Below, in pieces: positions 26,198-34,123 of a stretch of 36,499 nt of DNA. This stretch comes from Clostridia bacterium (GTDB lineage: Bacteria > Bacillota > Clostridia > Oscillospirales > CAG-382). Where the stretch lies: the NCBI GenBank assembly GCA_017629175.1, contig JAGBXS010000067.1, positions 1 to 36,499 on the forward strand. The letters are read 5' to 3'. Both the position numbers and the translations under genes were made by a program. Each line of letters begins with the position of its first letter. Position 1 is the stretch's first letter. Under the pieces are notes generated by a model, which was not told where the DNA came from, did no database searches, and saw only the letters and a list, made by a program, of their open reading frames with translations.

Positions 26198-26968
26198 ATG
26201 GCACTTCTGAAAACCGTAACCAAAGATTCCCTTGTTTTCCACGTTTTTGATACCCGCGCCGAGGGTGGTGCCCTTGCGGCAAGAGAAGGTGCAGATGTGA
26301 TCCGTGACCTTCTGTCCAAGCAGGATAAGGTGAACATCATTTTCGCCGCTGCTCCCTCTCAGAACGATACTCTCTCTGCATTGCTGGCAGAGGAGGGGAT
26401 CGATTGGTCTCGTGTACGCGCCTTCCACATGGATGAGTACGTAGGCTTCGGCAGAGAGTGTCCCCAGAGCTTTGGTACTTATCTCTACGACCACGTTTTC
26501 GGCAAGCTTCCCTTCGGCGAGGTTTATTACATCAACGGCGCCGCGGAGGATCCCGAGGAAGAATGCCGCCGTTACAGCGAGCTTTTGACTACTTATCCCA
26601 CCGATATTGTTTTCCTGGGCATCGGCGAGAACGCCCACATCGCCTTCAACGATCCTTGGATCGCAGACTTCAACGATCCTGCATTGGTTAAGCTGGTTCC
26701 TCTGGATGAGGTGTGCCGCAATCAGCAGGTTCACGACGGATGTTTCCCCACCCTGGATGATGTACCCACCCACGCCTTTTCTTTGACTGTGCCCGCTCTG
26801 GTGAAGGCAAAGCACATGTTCTGCACCGTTCCCTGCGCTACCAAGGCTGAGGCAGTTTATCTGACCGCTACTGCTCCCATCAACGAGGATGTTCCCGCCA
26901 CTGCAATGCGGAACCATCCCCACGCCGTGATGTACTGCGATAAGGACAGCGGCGCCAAGCTTCTGTAA
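26198..26968 (+). CDS. NagB-like sugar-phosphate isomerase/deaminase
   Basis: 256 aa of the glucosamine-6-phosphate deaminase/6-phosphogluconolactonase fold. The FHMDEYVG block (D79) matches E. coli NagB D72, the proton-transfer residue, and the active-site loop GIGENAHIAFNDP is at 141-153. H147 matches NagB H143, but N145 replaces D141 and D152 replaces E148. It may therefore belong to a divergent branch acting on another sugar phosphate. CPQSFGTYLYDHVF resembles the NagB substrate loop. AGAGGACG lies upstream, and it probably shares a transcript with the upstream lipoprotein gene. Confidence 0.85.
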   Translation: MALLKTVTKDSLVFHVFDTRAEGGALAAREGADVIRDLLSKQDKVNIIFAAAPSQNDTLSALLAEEGIDWSRVRAFHMDEYVGFGRECPQSFGTYLYDHVFGKLPFGEVYYINGAAEDPEEECRRYSELLTTYPTDIVFLGIGENAHIAFNDPWIADFNDPALVKLVPLDEVCRNQQVHDGCFPTLDDVPTHAFSLTVPALVKAKHMFCTVPCATKAEAVYLTATAPINEDVPATAMRNHPHAVMYCDKDSGAKLL

Positions 26969-27030
26969 GAAGCGTAAAGAGGGCGCCCTTTTCAACTCCC
27001 GCTTAGGGAGCTTTGAAGCATATTGTTTAT

Positions 27031-27060
27031 ACTTCCCCGAAAACGAACGTTTCCGGAAGT
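27031..27060. repeat. Imperfect hairpin preceding the dispersed repeat
   Basis: ACTTCC (27031-27036) pairs with GGAAGT (27055-27060), with inner AAACG/CGTTT pairing. It occupies the same relative place as the hairpin 5684-5709 before repeat copy 1, though the sequence differs. Confidence 0.5.
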
Positions 27061-27063
27061 GAA

Positions 27064-27114
27064 TTTCTTTGGAGATTTTAAGAACCTTTCTTTTTTCAAA
27101 GAAAGGTTCTTAAA
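27064..27114. repeat. Dispersed hairpin repeat, copy 2
   Basis: TTTCTTTGGAGAT (27064-27076) leads into a perfect 17-bp stem: 27077-27093 pairs with 27098-27114 around TTTC. Relative to 5719-5770 the stem differs at one position in each arm (G to A, and C to T on the other arm), so pairing is kept. It ends 11 bases before the RluA-family start codon. Confidence 0.8.
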
Positions 27115-27125
27115 CTTATTGACCT

Positions 27126-28019
27126 ATGGAGTTTCTTGTAGACAAAAAACACGATGGCGTCTTACTGCGTTCCTATTTAAAGGGAACCTGCGGCGTTTCC
27201 TCCCGCCTGCTGACACAATTAAAAAAACGCCCCGAGGGCATCACTGTCAACGGAACCCACGTTACCGTGCGTTATATCCTGCGGGAAGGAGACCTTTTAC
27301 GCATCGGCTCTGACGACATCGTTTCTCAGGATGCTTTTCCGGCAGTGGAGCTTCCCTTTACCATCCTATACGAAGACAACGATCTTCTCATTGTGGACAA
27401 GCCCGCCAATATGCCCACCCATCCCTCCGCAGGCCACAACGGAGATACGCTGGCCAACGGCTTGACGTTTTTGTTCGCACAGCGTGGAGAGCCCTTCGTG
27501 TTCCGCCCCGTTAGCCGATTGGATAGAAACACCAGCGGGATCATCACCCTTGCTAAGAACCAATACGCCGCAGGCGTGCTTTGTAAGGCGATGAAAGCCC
27601 ATCAGATCAAAAAAACATACCTTGCCATTACGGAGGGTTTCCCTCCGTCAGAAAGCGGCAGAGTGGAAACAGGAACCCGACGGAGAGAGGACTTCTTCGT
27701 TTTGCGGGAGGTTTGCGATATCGATGCTCCGGGAGCCTCCTTGACGGTTACGGATTATAAGCTTTTGCAGCAAAACGAAACCCATGCACTGCTGGAGTTA
27801 CATCCTCTTACCGGCAGAACCCATCAGATCCGCGTCCATTTGGCTCACTTGGGCTGTCCCATCCTCGGTGACGATCTTTACGGCAGGGAAAGTACCCTGA
27901 TCCCGCGGCACGCTCTCCACGCCTGCCGTGTGGAATTATGCCACCCCACCACCGGACAGCAAATGGTATTTGAGTCCCCCTTGCCGGAAGATATGAAGAA
28001 ACTGTGCGTTTTTCCGTGA
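27126..28019 (+). CDS. RluA-family pseudouridine synthase
   Basis: 297 aa. Isomerises uridine to pseudouridine in rRNA or tRNA. An S4-like N-terminal region (about 13-60, LLRSYLKGTCGVSSRLLTQL) precedes the catalytic domain. Motif II is S130-R-L-D133 in SRLDRNTSGI, with D133 the catalytic aspartate, and the TGRTHQIRVHLAHLGCPILGD-type block is near 235-255. The sub-type (RluA, RluC, RluD) and target nucleotide cannot be fixed. No Shine-Dalgarno sequence is visible before ATG 27126; the region is taken up by the hairpin repeat. Confidence 0.92.
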   Translation: MEFLVDKKHDGVLLRSYLKGTCGVSSRLLTQLKKRPEGITVNGTHVTVRYILREGDLLRIGSDDIVSQDAFPAVELPFTILYEDNDLLIVDKPANMPTHPSAGHNGDTLANGLTFLFAQRGEPFVFRPVSRLDRNTSGIITLAKNQYAAGVLCKAMKAHQIKKTYLAITEGFPPSESGRVETGTRRREDFFVLREVCDIDAPGASLTVTDYKLLQQNETHALLELHPLTGRTHQIRVHLAHLGCPILGDDLYGRESTLIPRHALHACRVELCHPTTGQQMVFESPLPEDMKKLCVFP

Positions 28020-28047
28020 GGAATTTGTAACACTTGATGAAAAGCTG

Positions 28048-28076
28048 TTGACAAGTGTCGAATTCTGTGCTAAATT
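28048..28076 (+). promoter_or_regulatory. Sigma-A promoter for the small membrane protein gene
   Basis: TTGACA (28048-28053) and TAAATT (28071-28076) are 17 bases apart, with TGC before the -10. The start is expected near 28083, which rules out the in-frame start at 28055. Confidence 0.78.
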
Positions 28077-28108
28077 GTAGACAGAAAAGGACGAAAGGGG
28101 AGATCACA

Positions 28109-28531
28109 GTGAAGAAGTGGAATGGTCAACGGGTCAAGGCCTTGCTGAAGAAGATCCTGGAGTTTCTCTTAAACCCACGGTTGCTTCTTTGCTTCGGTAT
28201 CGCGTGGTTCATCACCAACGGATGGTCTTACGTCTTTGCCATTTTGGGGACGTATTTCGGCATTACGTGGATGACCGTTACGGGGATCTCTTGGCTGACC
28301 ATTTTGTGGTTCCCGTTTTCTCCCGAGAAGATCGTCACCCTGTTTATTACCATCTGCCTGCTTCGCTGGCTCTTTCCGGGGGATCAGAAGACCCTGGCAG
28401 TTATCCGTAGGGAGCAAGCCGCTCTTCTTTCCGCCTTGCGGAGAGCAAAGCAGAATCGCCGTCGTAAGCGCGTGGCAAGATGGCTTGCCAAAGAGCTTCC
28501 CAGACGGAGAATGCTAAAAAAATTAAGCTGA
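28109..28531 (+). CDS. Small basic membrane protein, unrecognised
   Basis: 140 aa from GTG 28109, with AAAGGGGAG just upstream. It has a basic N-terminus (residues 1-15), two or three hydrophobic stretches (about 25-48, 52-69 and 73-89), and a strongly basic, arginine-rich helical tail (about 99-139; QNRRRKRVARWLAKELPRRR). I infer an integral membrane protein with a positively charged cytoplasmic tail able to contact phospholipid head groups or nucleic acid. I do not recognise the family. It has its own promoter and is closed by a two-way terminator. Confidence 0.75.
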   Translation: MKKWNGQRVKALLKKILEFLLNPRLLLCFGIAWFITNGWSYVFAILGTYFGITWMTVTGISWLTILWFPFSPEKIVTLFITICLLRWLFPGDQKTLAVIRREQAALLSALRRAKQNRRRKRVARWLAKELPRRRMLKKLS

Positions 28532-28538
28532 AAAAATT

Positions 28539-28570
28539 AGTGCGTATCGGTGGTCCGATACGCACTTTTC
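28539..28570. terminator. Bidirectional intrinsic terminator
   Basis: AGTGCGTATCGG (28539-28550) pairs with CCGATACGCACT (28555-28566) around TGGT. It is followed by TTTCTTG on the plus strand and, on the minus strand, by AATTTTTTC (28530-28538). It serves the small membrane protein gene and the convergent pssA. Confidence 0.9.
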
Positions 28571-28573
28571 TTG

Positions 28574-29206
28574 TTATTTAACAAGCTGAATAACAAAGAT
28601 CGCAATCAAGCAAGCCAGCATATACGCGCCAATGATCGCCTGGGCTTTCCCGTCGGGCTTGGGAACCTTTACGCGAACCACGTAACCGATGCCCACGACC
28701 AGGAACGCCAAGCGGAACAGAATGGAAAGATGCCCTGCCAGCATATGCACGATGACAAGCAAGGGGAGAAGCACTGCAGAGAAGGGGATCGGCACACCGG
28801 TAAAATGCTTCAATTTAAGGTCGGGGCTGTCTACCGCCGCCTCGGTGTTAAAGTTTGCCAAGCGGGTTGCGCCGCAAACGCAGAACAACAAGTACAAAAG
28901 GATATCGATGATCCCGTTGTATCCCATCTGATAGGCAATATAGCAGGGAACGGCGCCGAAGCTTACCATGTCGCAAAGGCTATCCAGCTGAACGCCGTAA
29001 AAACGGGATCTGTTGGTAGCGGAACGGTTAGCACGGGCAATACGGCCGTCGGTTGCATCGCAAAGCGCGGCCAAGCTAAGCGTGAGCATAGCCAGGAAAT
29101 GATTGCCGCTTGCTGCCATAAAGCAGGCAAGAACAGCACAAACCAACCCGGTGAGGGTTACAAAATTGGCTAAATTGTAATATCCGATCACAAACTTGTT
29201 TTTCAT
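28574..29206 (-). CDS. pssA: CDP-diacylglycerol-serine O-phosphatidyltransferase
   Basis: 210 aa integral membrane enzyme that makes phosphatidylserine, the precursor of phosphatidylethanolamine. The CDP-alcohol phosphotransferase motif is present: D50, D53-G54, A57-R58, then G71, D75 and D79 (DATDGRIAR ... FYGVQLDSLCD). The AR-to-G spacing is 12 rather than 8 residues, as is usual for clostridial and Bacillus-type PssA. About six membrane helices follow. AAAAGGGG precedes ATG 29206, 19 bases after rsgA. Confidence 0.93.
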   Translation of the reverse strand: MKNKFVIGYYNLANFVTLTGLVCAVLACFMAASGNHFLAMLTLSLAALCDATDGRIARANRSATNRSRFYGVQLDSLCDMVSFGAVPCYIAYQMGYNGIIDILLYLLFCVCGATRLANFNTEAAVDSPDLKLKHFTGVPIPFSAVLLPLLVIVHMLAGHLSILFRLAFLVVGIGYVVRVKVPKPDGKAQAIIGAYMLACLIAIFVIQLVK

Positions 29207-29225
29207 AGGTATGTATACCCCTTTT

Positions 29226-30110
29226 CTATTTGAATAAATGAAGGTCTTTCATTTCACGGAACAGCTTGCAGTAGCTTTCGTGTCTCTCTCGGGAAATGCG
29301 ACCCATTTCGACCTCTTCAAGGATCCGACAGCCTTCCTCACAGGTATGTCCGCAGCGAGTGTAGCGGCAAGAACCTATGAAAGGCTCCATTTCGGGAAAC
29401 AGCGTGGGAAGCTCTTCTTTTTCCAGACGGCAATACATTTCCGTATCCAGCATGGTAAAACCGGGCGAATCTGCAATGTATGTACCGTCTCCCACGGAGT
29501 ACAACGTAGTGGCACGGGTGGTATTTTTTCCCCGTTGAATTTTTTCGGAAAGCTCACCCACCTCCGCTTGAAGCTGGGGGAACAATCGGTTCAACAGCGT
29601 GGATTTACCAACCCCGGAAGCACCGCAGAATACCGAGGTTTTTCCCTTCAGATATTCCAGCAACGCTTCGCCTCCCACCGTCCCTTTTTCCGCAAGGAAG
29701 AAGATGGGGTAGGGAGTGCCGTGGAAATGGGCAGCGATCTCATCTGCACCGCCCAATTCCGATTTGGTAATAGCGATGGCAACGGGGATCTTGGATTTCT
29801 CCGCAATCACCGTCAGCTTGTCAAGGGTGTAGGGTGCGGGCTTGGGAGCGGTTGCGGCAATTACCAGCACCAGCAATCCGATGTTGGCAATGGGAGGGCG
29901 AACCAAGCTGTTGATCCTGGGATCTACCTCTCGGATAAAGCCGGTATCGTCTCCGTTATCCTCTGCCGTTACGCGGTCGCCCGCCATTAGCTTCAGTCCG
30001 TTTTTACGAATCTTGGAAGCACCTCTGCAAAGAAGGATCCCATCCTCCGTCTCTACACGGTAAAGACCGTTTATGCCTCCAAGAACCAACGCGTGCTCAA
30101 AAAGCTTCAT
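29226..30110 (-). CDS. rsgA: Ribosome small-subunit assembly GTPase RsgA
   Basis: 294 aa. A late 30S maturation GTPase with circularly permuted G motifs: G4 TKSE at 115-118, G1 GASGVGKST at 163-171, and G3 DSPG at 214-217. An N-terminal OB domain (about 1-70) precedes it, and the C-terminal zinc knuckle uses C248, C253, H255 and C261. It overlaps the end of pknB by 14 bases. Confidence 0.96.
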   Translation of the reverse strand: MKLFEHALVLGGINGLYRVETEDGILLCRGASKIRKNGLKLMAGDRVTAEDNGDDTGFIREVDPRINSLVRPPIANIGLLVLVIAATAPKPAPYTLDKLTVIAEKSKIPVAIAITKSELGGADEIAAHFHGTPYPIFFLAEKGTVGGEALLEYLKGKTSVFCGASGVGKSTLLNRLFPQLQAEVGELSEKIQRGKNTTRATTLYSVGDGTYIADSPGFTMLDTEMYCRLEKEELPTLFPEMEPFIGSCRYTRCGHTCEEGCRILEEVEMGRISRERHESYCKLFREMKDLHLFK

Positions 30111-32286
30111 AATTCACACAAATCAACTGCACGGCGCCGTCGGCAGGAGGCTCTGCGCCCTCGGGAACGCTTTGGAAGATGACAATGGTATTTTCGTCGA
30201 TCTTAGTTCCGGGATATGCGCCGATATTTTCCAAGCGGATCATCAATTCGATCATATCCGTAAAGCCTAAATAAGCGTTATCGCCCTCCACAACACCGTC
30301 ATAGATGATCGTGGTGTAAGGGATATTCGCGGCATCCAGATACGTCATTGCTTCGATCAAGGATCCCATATAGAAGTTTTTTAATCCCTGGGTCTTGGTA
30401 TTGATGGTCAGCTGTACCACTGTATTGCGGGGAGAAACCTTATCCTTGACAATGGATTGTGCAATGATCTTGTTGTCGCCCGTGACAGTGGGGGATTCGA
30501 TAAACTCTACCTTATAAAGAGCGTATTCGCAAAGCTTTTGTGCCTCTGCGGGATCCAAGCCCACGCAGTTGGGCATGGGAGCGGTGGTAGTGGAGTCGCT
30601 TCTGGTACAAACGTAAAGCACGATGGTATCACCGGAGTTATAAGCCTCACCCGGTGCCGGAACGGTGCGGGTGATCTGATTATCAAACAATACGTTGTAC
30701 TTGGGATCCGTCTCCTCTGCAAACTCGATGTGCGCACCGTCAATACCGAAATTGTTGGTCAAGCGCACCTTGGCATCCGCACGCAAAAGTCCGATCACGT
30801 CGGGCATGGTGGTAGTGGTCTCAATACGGTTGATCACAATGGAGGTGAAGGTGAAGGTAGCCTTTCCTTCGGTAGCGTCGGCCTTCTTTGTAGTATTGCT
30901 GGCAGGCTCTGTGGAAATGATCTCTCCGTTGGCAAAGCCGGGGTTGTAGGAATAGCTGATAGCACCGGGTGCGATCTCAAATGTTGCACCGTAAGCGCCG
31001 TTCTGCAAGCGGGAAACCAACTCGCTGTTGTATTCCTTGCCCACCAGATTGGGGAATACTGCCGTTACGGTTGTATCATCGGCGAAGAACAGAGACTTTA
31101 CAAAGGTAACGCCCAGAACGATACCGAGGATCAATGCAACCAGCAGGAATGGGAAGAAGATGCCGGAGATGATGGGGAAGATGGTGGTGCTGTTGGTGTA
31201 CTTCTTTCTTCTCCTCTTTTTCTTCTTGCTTTGGGTTTTCTGGCGTTCCTTTTGCTGCTTCTTTTCGTTCTCAAACTGCTTTTTCTTTTGTTCCAATTCC
31301 TTATCGGAGGCGGTAGTAGCCTTGCCCAGCGAACGAACCATCTCGTCGTCACCGTAGGGCTTGATCTCCGCCGTATCGATCATATCGATGGATACAACGC
31401 TTGTGTCGCCGATAGAGGCACCGTTTTCTCCGGAGAGGGAAAAGATCGCCTCGGGATTTCTCAAGACCCATTCGATGGCCTTGGACATGGAGTGCGCGGA
31501 ACGGAATCTTCCGTCGGTATCCTTGGTCAACGCTTTCAAAATGATTTGAGAAACACCCACAGGGATGGTGAGTACAAGATCTCTGGGGTTGGGGGGCTCG
31601 TCGTTCACCTGCATGGCGGCAACTGCCATGGGGCTGTCCGCCTTGAAGGGGAGCGTACCGGTAACCGCCTCAAACAGCATGATGCCCACAGAATACAGAT
31701 CGGAGTAAGCTCCGGTCTCCTTGCCGCTTGCTTGCTCGGGGGAAATATAGTATACGGTACCCACCGCCTTGTCTCCGGATGCGGAGGAAGAGGTGGGAAT
31801 CTTAGCGATGCCGAAATCCATCACCTTGATCTCGCCGTTTTTCTGCAGAATGATGTTTTGAGGCTTGATGTCTCTGTGAATGACGCCCTTGCTGTGTGCA
31901 TGCTCCAATGCTCTCAGCACCTGAAGCACGTAAATGCAGGCCTCGTTCCAGGGCAATGCACCCTTCTTATCCAAATATTCCCGCAGCGTGATACCGTCAA
32001 GATATTCCATAACGATATATTTCATGTCGGGATAAATGGCGACGTCGTAAATATTTACGATGTTTTTGTGAGAAAGCATGGCAACCGCCTTGGATTCATC
32101 AATAAAGCGGGTCTCTGCCTGCTCGTTGCCGTTATATTCATCGTTCAAGATCTTAATGGCAACCACACGGTTCATCACAAGATCCTGGGCGCGCAGAACG
32201 CAAGCCATGCCGCCAATGCCCACGAGATCAAGGATCTTATACCGTTTGTCAAGAATTTTTCCGATAAAATTGCTGTAATCGTTCAT
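30097..32286 (-). CDS. PASTA-domain Ser/Thr kinase, PrkC/PknB type
   Basis: 729 aa. The cytoplasmic kinase domain (about 10-270) has glycine loop VGIGGMACV (22-30), K45 in VAIKIL, catalytic HRDIKPQN and metal-binding DFGIAK. A Q/K/E/R-rich charged linker ending in a KKKKRRRKK-like patch precedes one membrane helix (about 372-400). Three PASTA repeats and a degenerate fourth follow outside the cell; these bind muropeptides or lipid II in relatives. ATG 32286 is used, with GAGGAAAGG upstream; an upstream in-frame start at 32367 lies within stp and adds a non-family extension. It is paired with the stp phosphatase and coupled to rsgA. Confidence 0.95.
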   Translation of the reverse strand: MNDYSNFIGKILDKRYKILDLVGIGGMACVLRAQDLVMNRVVAIKILNDEYNGNEQAETRFIDESKAVAMLSHKNIVNIYDVAIYPDMKYIVMEYLDGITLREYLDKKGALPWNEACIYVLQVLRALEHAHSKGVIHRDIKPQNIILQKNGEIKVMDFGIAKIPTSSSASGDKAVGTVYYISPEQASGKETGAYSDLYSVGIMLFEAVTGTLPFKADSPMAVAAMQVNDEPPNPRDLVLTIPVGVSQIILKALTKDTDGRFRSAHSMSKAIEWVLRNPEAIFSLSGENGASIGDTSVVSIDMIDTAEIKPYGDDEMVRSLGKATTASDKELEQKKKQFENEKKQQKERQKTQSKKKKRRRKKYTNSTTIFPIISGIFFPFLLVALILGIVLGVTFVKSLFFADDTTVTAVFPNLVGKEYNSELVSRLQNGAYGATFEIAPGAISYSYNPGFANGEIISTEPASNTTKKADATEGKATFTFTSIVINRIETTTTMPDVIGLLRADAKVRLTNNFGIDGAHIEFAEETDPKYNVLFDNQITRTVPAPGEAYNSGDTIVLYVCTRSDSTTTAPMPNCVGLDPAEAQKLCEYALYKVEFIESPTVTGDNKIIAQSIVKDKVSPRNTVVQLTINTKTQGLKNFYMGSLIEAMTYLDAANIPYTTIIYDGVVEGDNAYLGFTDMIELMIRLENIGAYPGTKIDENTIVIFQSVPEGAEPPADGAVQLICVNYEAF

Positions 32287-32308
32287 GCGATCCAACCTTT
32301 CCTCGTTT

Positions 32309-33061
32309 TCAATCCGTCCCCAAAAGGACTGCCGTGATATTATCCGTACCGCCGCAGGAGTTGGCACGGCGGATCATTTCGCTTAGCCTTGCCCGATACC
32401 CGGGGGATCTCTTTTTGCCGGAATAGCTTCCGTCCGCAAGGGAAGACATCTCTTCCACGGAGACCATATTGTAAAGCCCGTCAGAGCATAAGAGCAACCG
32501 CTCAAACTCGGGAATGGAATAAAGATCACATTCTACCTCTTCGTTTACCCCCAACGCCCGCAGAATAATGTTTCTGTTGGGGTGGGTGGCAGCCTCCTCG
32601 GGAGCGATCAACCCTTTGTCCAGTAAATACTGAATAAAGGAATTATCCTTGGTCAGCTGGGTCAGCTCTCCATCCTTCTGTAAGTACAAGCGGCTGTCAC
32701 CTACGTTTACTGCGTAGTGACCCACGGTGCAAAGCAGAACGGCCACAAGCGTCGTTCCCATGCCCTCCAGCTCACTTTCTTCCACCGCTTTACGGTAGAC
32801 GTCGGTATTGGCATCGCAGACCGCTTGGGTCAGCAGATCCTTCACTGCCTGCTCGTCCGCAGGCGGATTTTTTGCAAACGCTTCCTTAACGGTGCTGCAG
32901 AAGCTTTTTATCGCCGTCTCGCTGGCAATGTTCCCGCCTCTGGCACCGCCCATACCGTCACAAACCGCGGCGAGCAAATATTCGCCTTTGTCTGCAATGG
33001 CGTAGCAATCCTGATTGTTTTTGCGTTTGGCACCGATATCCGTTTTTCCGTAGCATTTCAT
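32309..33061 (-). CDS. PP2C-family Ser/Thr protein phosphatase
   Basis: 250 aa, the Stp/PrpC partner of the PASTA kinase. Metal-binding aspartates occur in NNQDCYAI (D18), VCDGMGG (D35), a central LLCSDGLYNMV, and the final GGTDNITAVLL. ATG 33061 has GGGAGG seven bases upstream. It lies 22 bases before pknB, in the standard phosphatase-kinase order, and reverses the kinase's phosphorylation in related systems. Confidence 0.95.
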   Translation of the reverse strand: MKCYGKTDIGAKRKNNQDCYAIADKGEYLLAAVCDGMGGARGGNIASETAIKSFCSTVKEAFAKNPPADEQAVKDLLTQAVCDANTDVYRKAVEESELEGMGTTLVAVLLCTVGHYAVNVGDSRLYLQKDGELTQLTKDNSFIQYLLDKGLIAPEEAATHPNRNIILRALGVNEEVECDLYSIPEFERLLLCSDGLYNMVSVEEMSSLADGSYSGKKRSPGYRARLSEMIRRANSCGGTDNITAVLLGTD

Positions 33062-33088
33062 GGAGAGTCCCTCCCTTCGGCAAGGATT

Positions 33089-34123
33089 TTACAGTCCGTC
33101 TCTTTGTGCACGCAGCTGTCCGCAGGAGGCATCGATGTCTCCGCCCAACTTTCTGCGAACGGTGGTGCTGATCTTATAAGTGTTTTCTGTGATATCCGTA
33201 AAAGCCTTGATGGCTTCCTTTTCGCTTTTCTTAAAGTCCCGTTCCTTGATGGGGTTAACAGGGATCAAATTCAAATGCGCCAGCCGCCCCTTTAAGAGCT
33301 TGCCCAGCAGATGCGCATCCTCCGGGGTGTCGTTCACGCCGGAGATCAACGCGTATTCGTAAGAAATTCTGCGTCCCGTCGCCTTGGTGTAGCGGTCACA
33401 AGCCGCCATAAGCTCGGAAAGGCTGTACCTTCTGGCCACGGGCATGATCTCTTTTCTCTTTTCATCCGTAGCGGCGTGGAGAGAAACCGAGAGGGTGATC
33501 TGCAGATTTTCTCTTGCAAGATCGTCCATACGGTTCACCAATCCGCAGGTGGAGAGGGAGATGTGCCGCATGCCGATGTTCAGCCCCTTTTCCAAATTCA
33601 CAAGGCGCAAGAACTTCAGTACGTTGTCATAGTTATCCAAAGGCTCGCCCATGCCCATCAGCACCACGTTGGAGACTGCTTCACCCGTCTCCCGCTGGGC
33701 GCAAAGGATCTGCAACAGCATCTCCGAGGGGAGCAATGAACGCTTCAAACCCGCCTTTGTGGAGGCGCAAAAGGCGCATCCCATGCGACAGCCCACCTGG
33801 GTGGAGATACAAAGAGTATTGCCGTGCTTATAGCGCATAAATACACTTTCTACCGCCTCGCCGTCCTGCAGGCCAAAGAGAAACTTCACAGTTCCGTCCA
33901 GTTTGGATACCAGCATCCGTTCCGTGGTCATCCCGCGGATCTCAGCGGTTTCATCAAGCTTGGCGATCAAGCTTTTGGGCAGATTGGTAATTTGCGAGAA
34001 CTCCGTAGCCCCTCGATAAAGCCCCTCAAAGATCTGCTTTCCGCGGAACTTCTTTTCTCCTATTTCCAATGCAAAGCTCTCCAGCTCCTCGGGGAGCATT
34101 GAAAGCACGTCAATCTTTGCCAT
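33089..34123 (-). CDS. rlmN: 23S rRNA A2503 C2-methyltransferase RlmN
   Basis: 344 aa radical SAM enzyme methylating 23S rRNA A2503 and often tRNA A37. The cluster motif is C112-X3-C116-X2-C119 (GCRMGCAFC), and the methyl-carrying cysteine near the end is C334 (DIDASCGQL). Both cysteines needed for the two-step mechanism are present. The helical N-terminal RNA-recognition part has GEKKFRGKQIFEGLYR. The start overlaps the rsmB end by 14 bases. Confidence 0.96.
   Translation of the reverse strand: MAKIDVLSMLPEELESFALEIGEKKFRGKQIFEGLYRGATEFSQITNLPKSLIAKLDETAEIRGMTTERMLVSKLDGTVKFLFGLQDGEAVESVFMRYKHGNTLCISTQVGCRMGCAFCASTKAGLKRSLLPSEMLLQILCAQRETGEAVSNVVLMGMGEPLDNYDNVLKFLRLVNLEKGLNIGMRHISLSTCGLVNRMDDLARENLQITLSVSLHAATDEKRKEIMPVARRYSLSELMAACDRYTKATGRRISYEYALISGVNDTPEDAHLLGKLLKGRLAHLNLIPVNPIKERDFKKSEKEAIKAFTDITENTYKISTTVRRKLGGDIDASCGQLRAQRDGL

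Noticed and set aside
26973-27010. Possible terminator after the NagB-like gene (GGGCGCCC palindrome and CTCCC/GGGAG)
   Set aside because: The palindrome has no room for a loop, the second stem is only five pairs, and no T-run follows.
27005-27033. Possible promoter ending in TATACT before the RluA-family gene
   Set aside because: No -35 box at a proper distance; TTGAAG is only nine bases away, and the hairpin repeat overlaps the region.
30457-32337. 626-codon open frame on the plus strand
   Set aside because: Entirely antisense to the PASTA kinase; no ribosome binding site and no protein-like pattern.
32287-32367. 27-residue N-terminal extension of the PASTA kinase
   Set aside because: Overlaps the stp coding region and lacks family similarity; ATG 32286 has a proper ribosome binding site.
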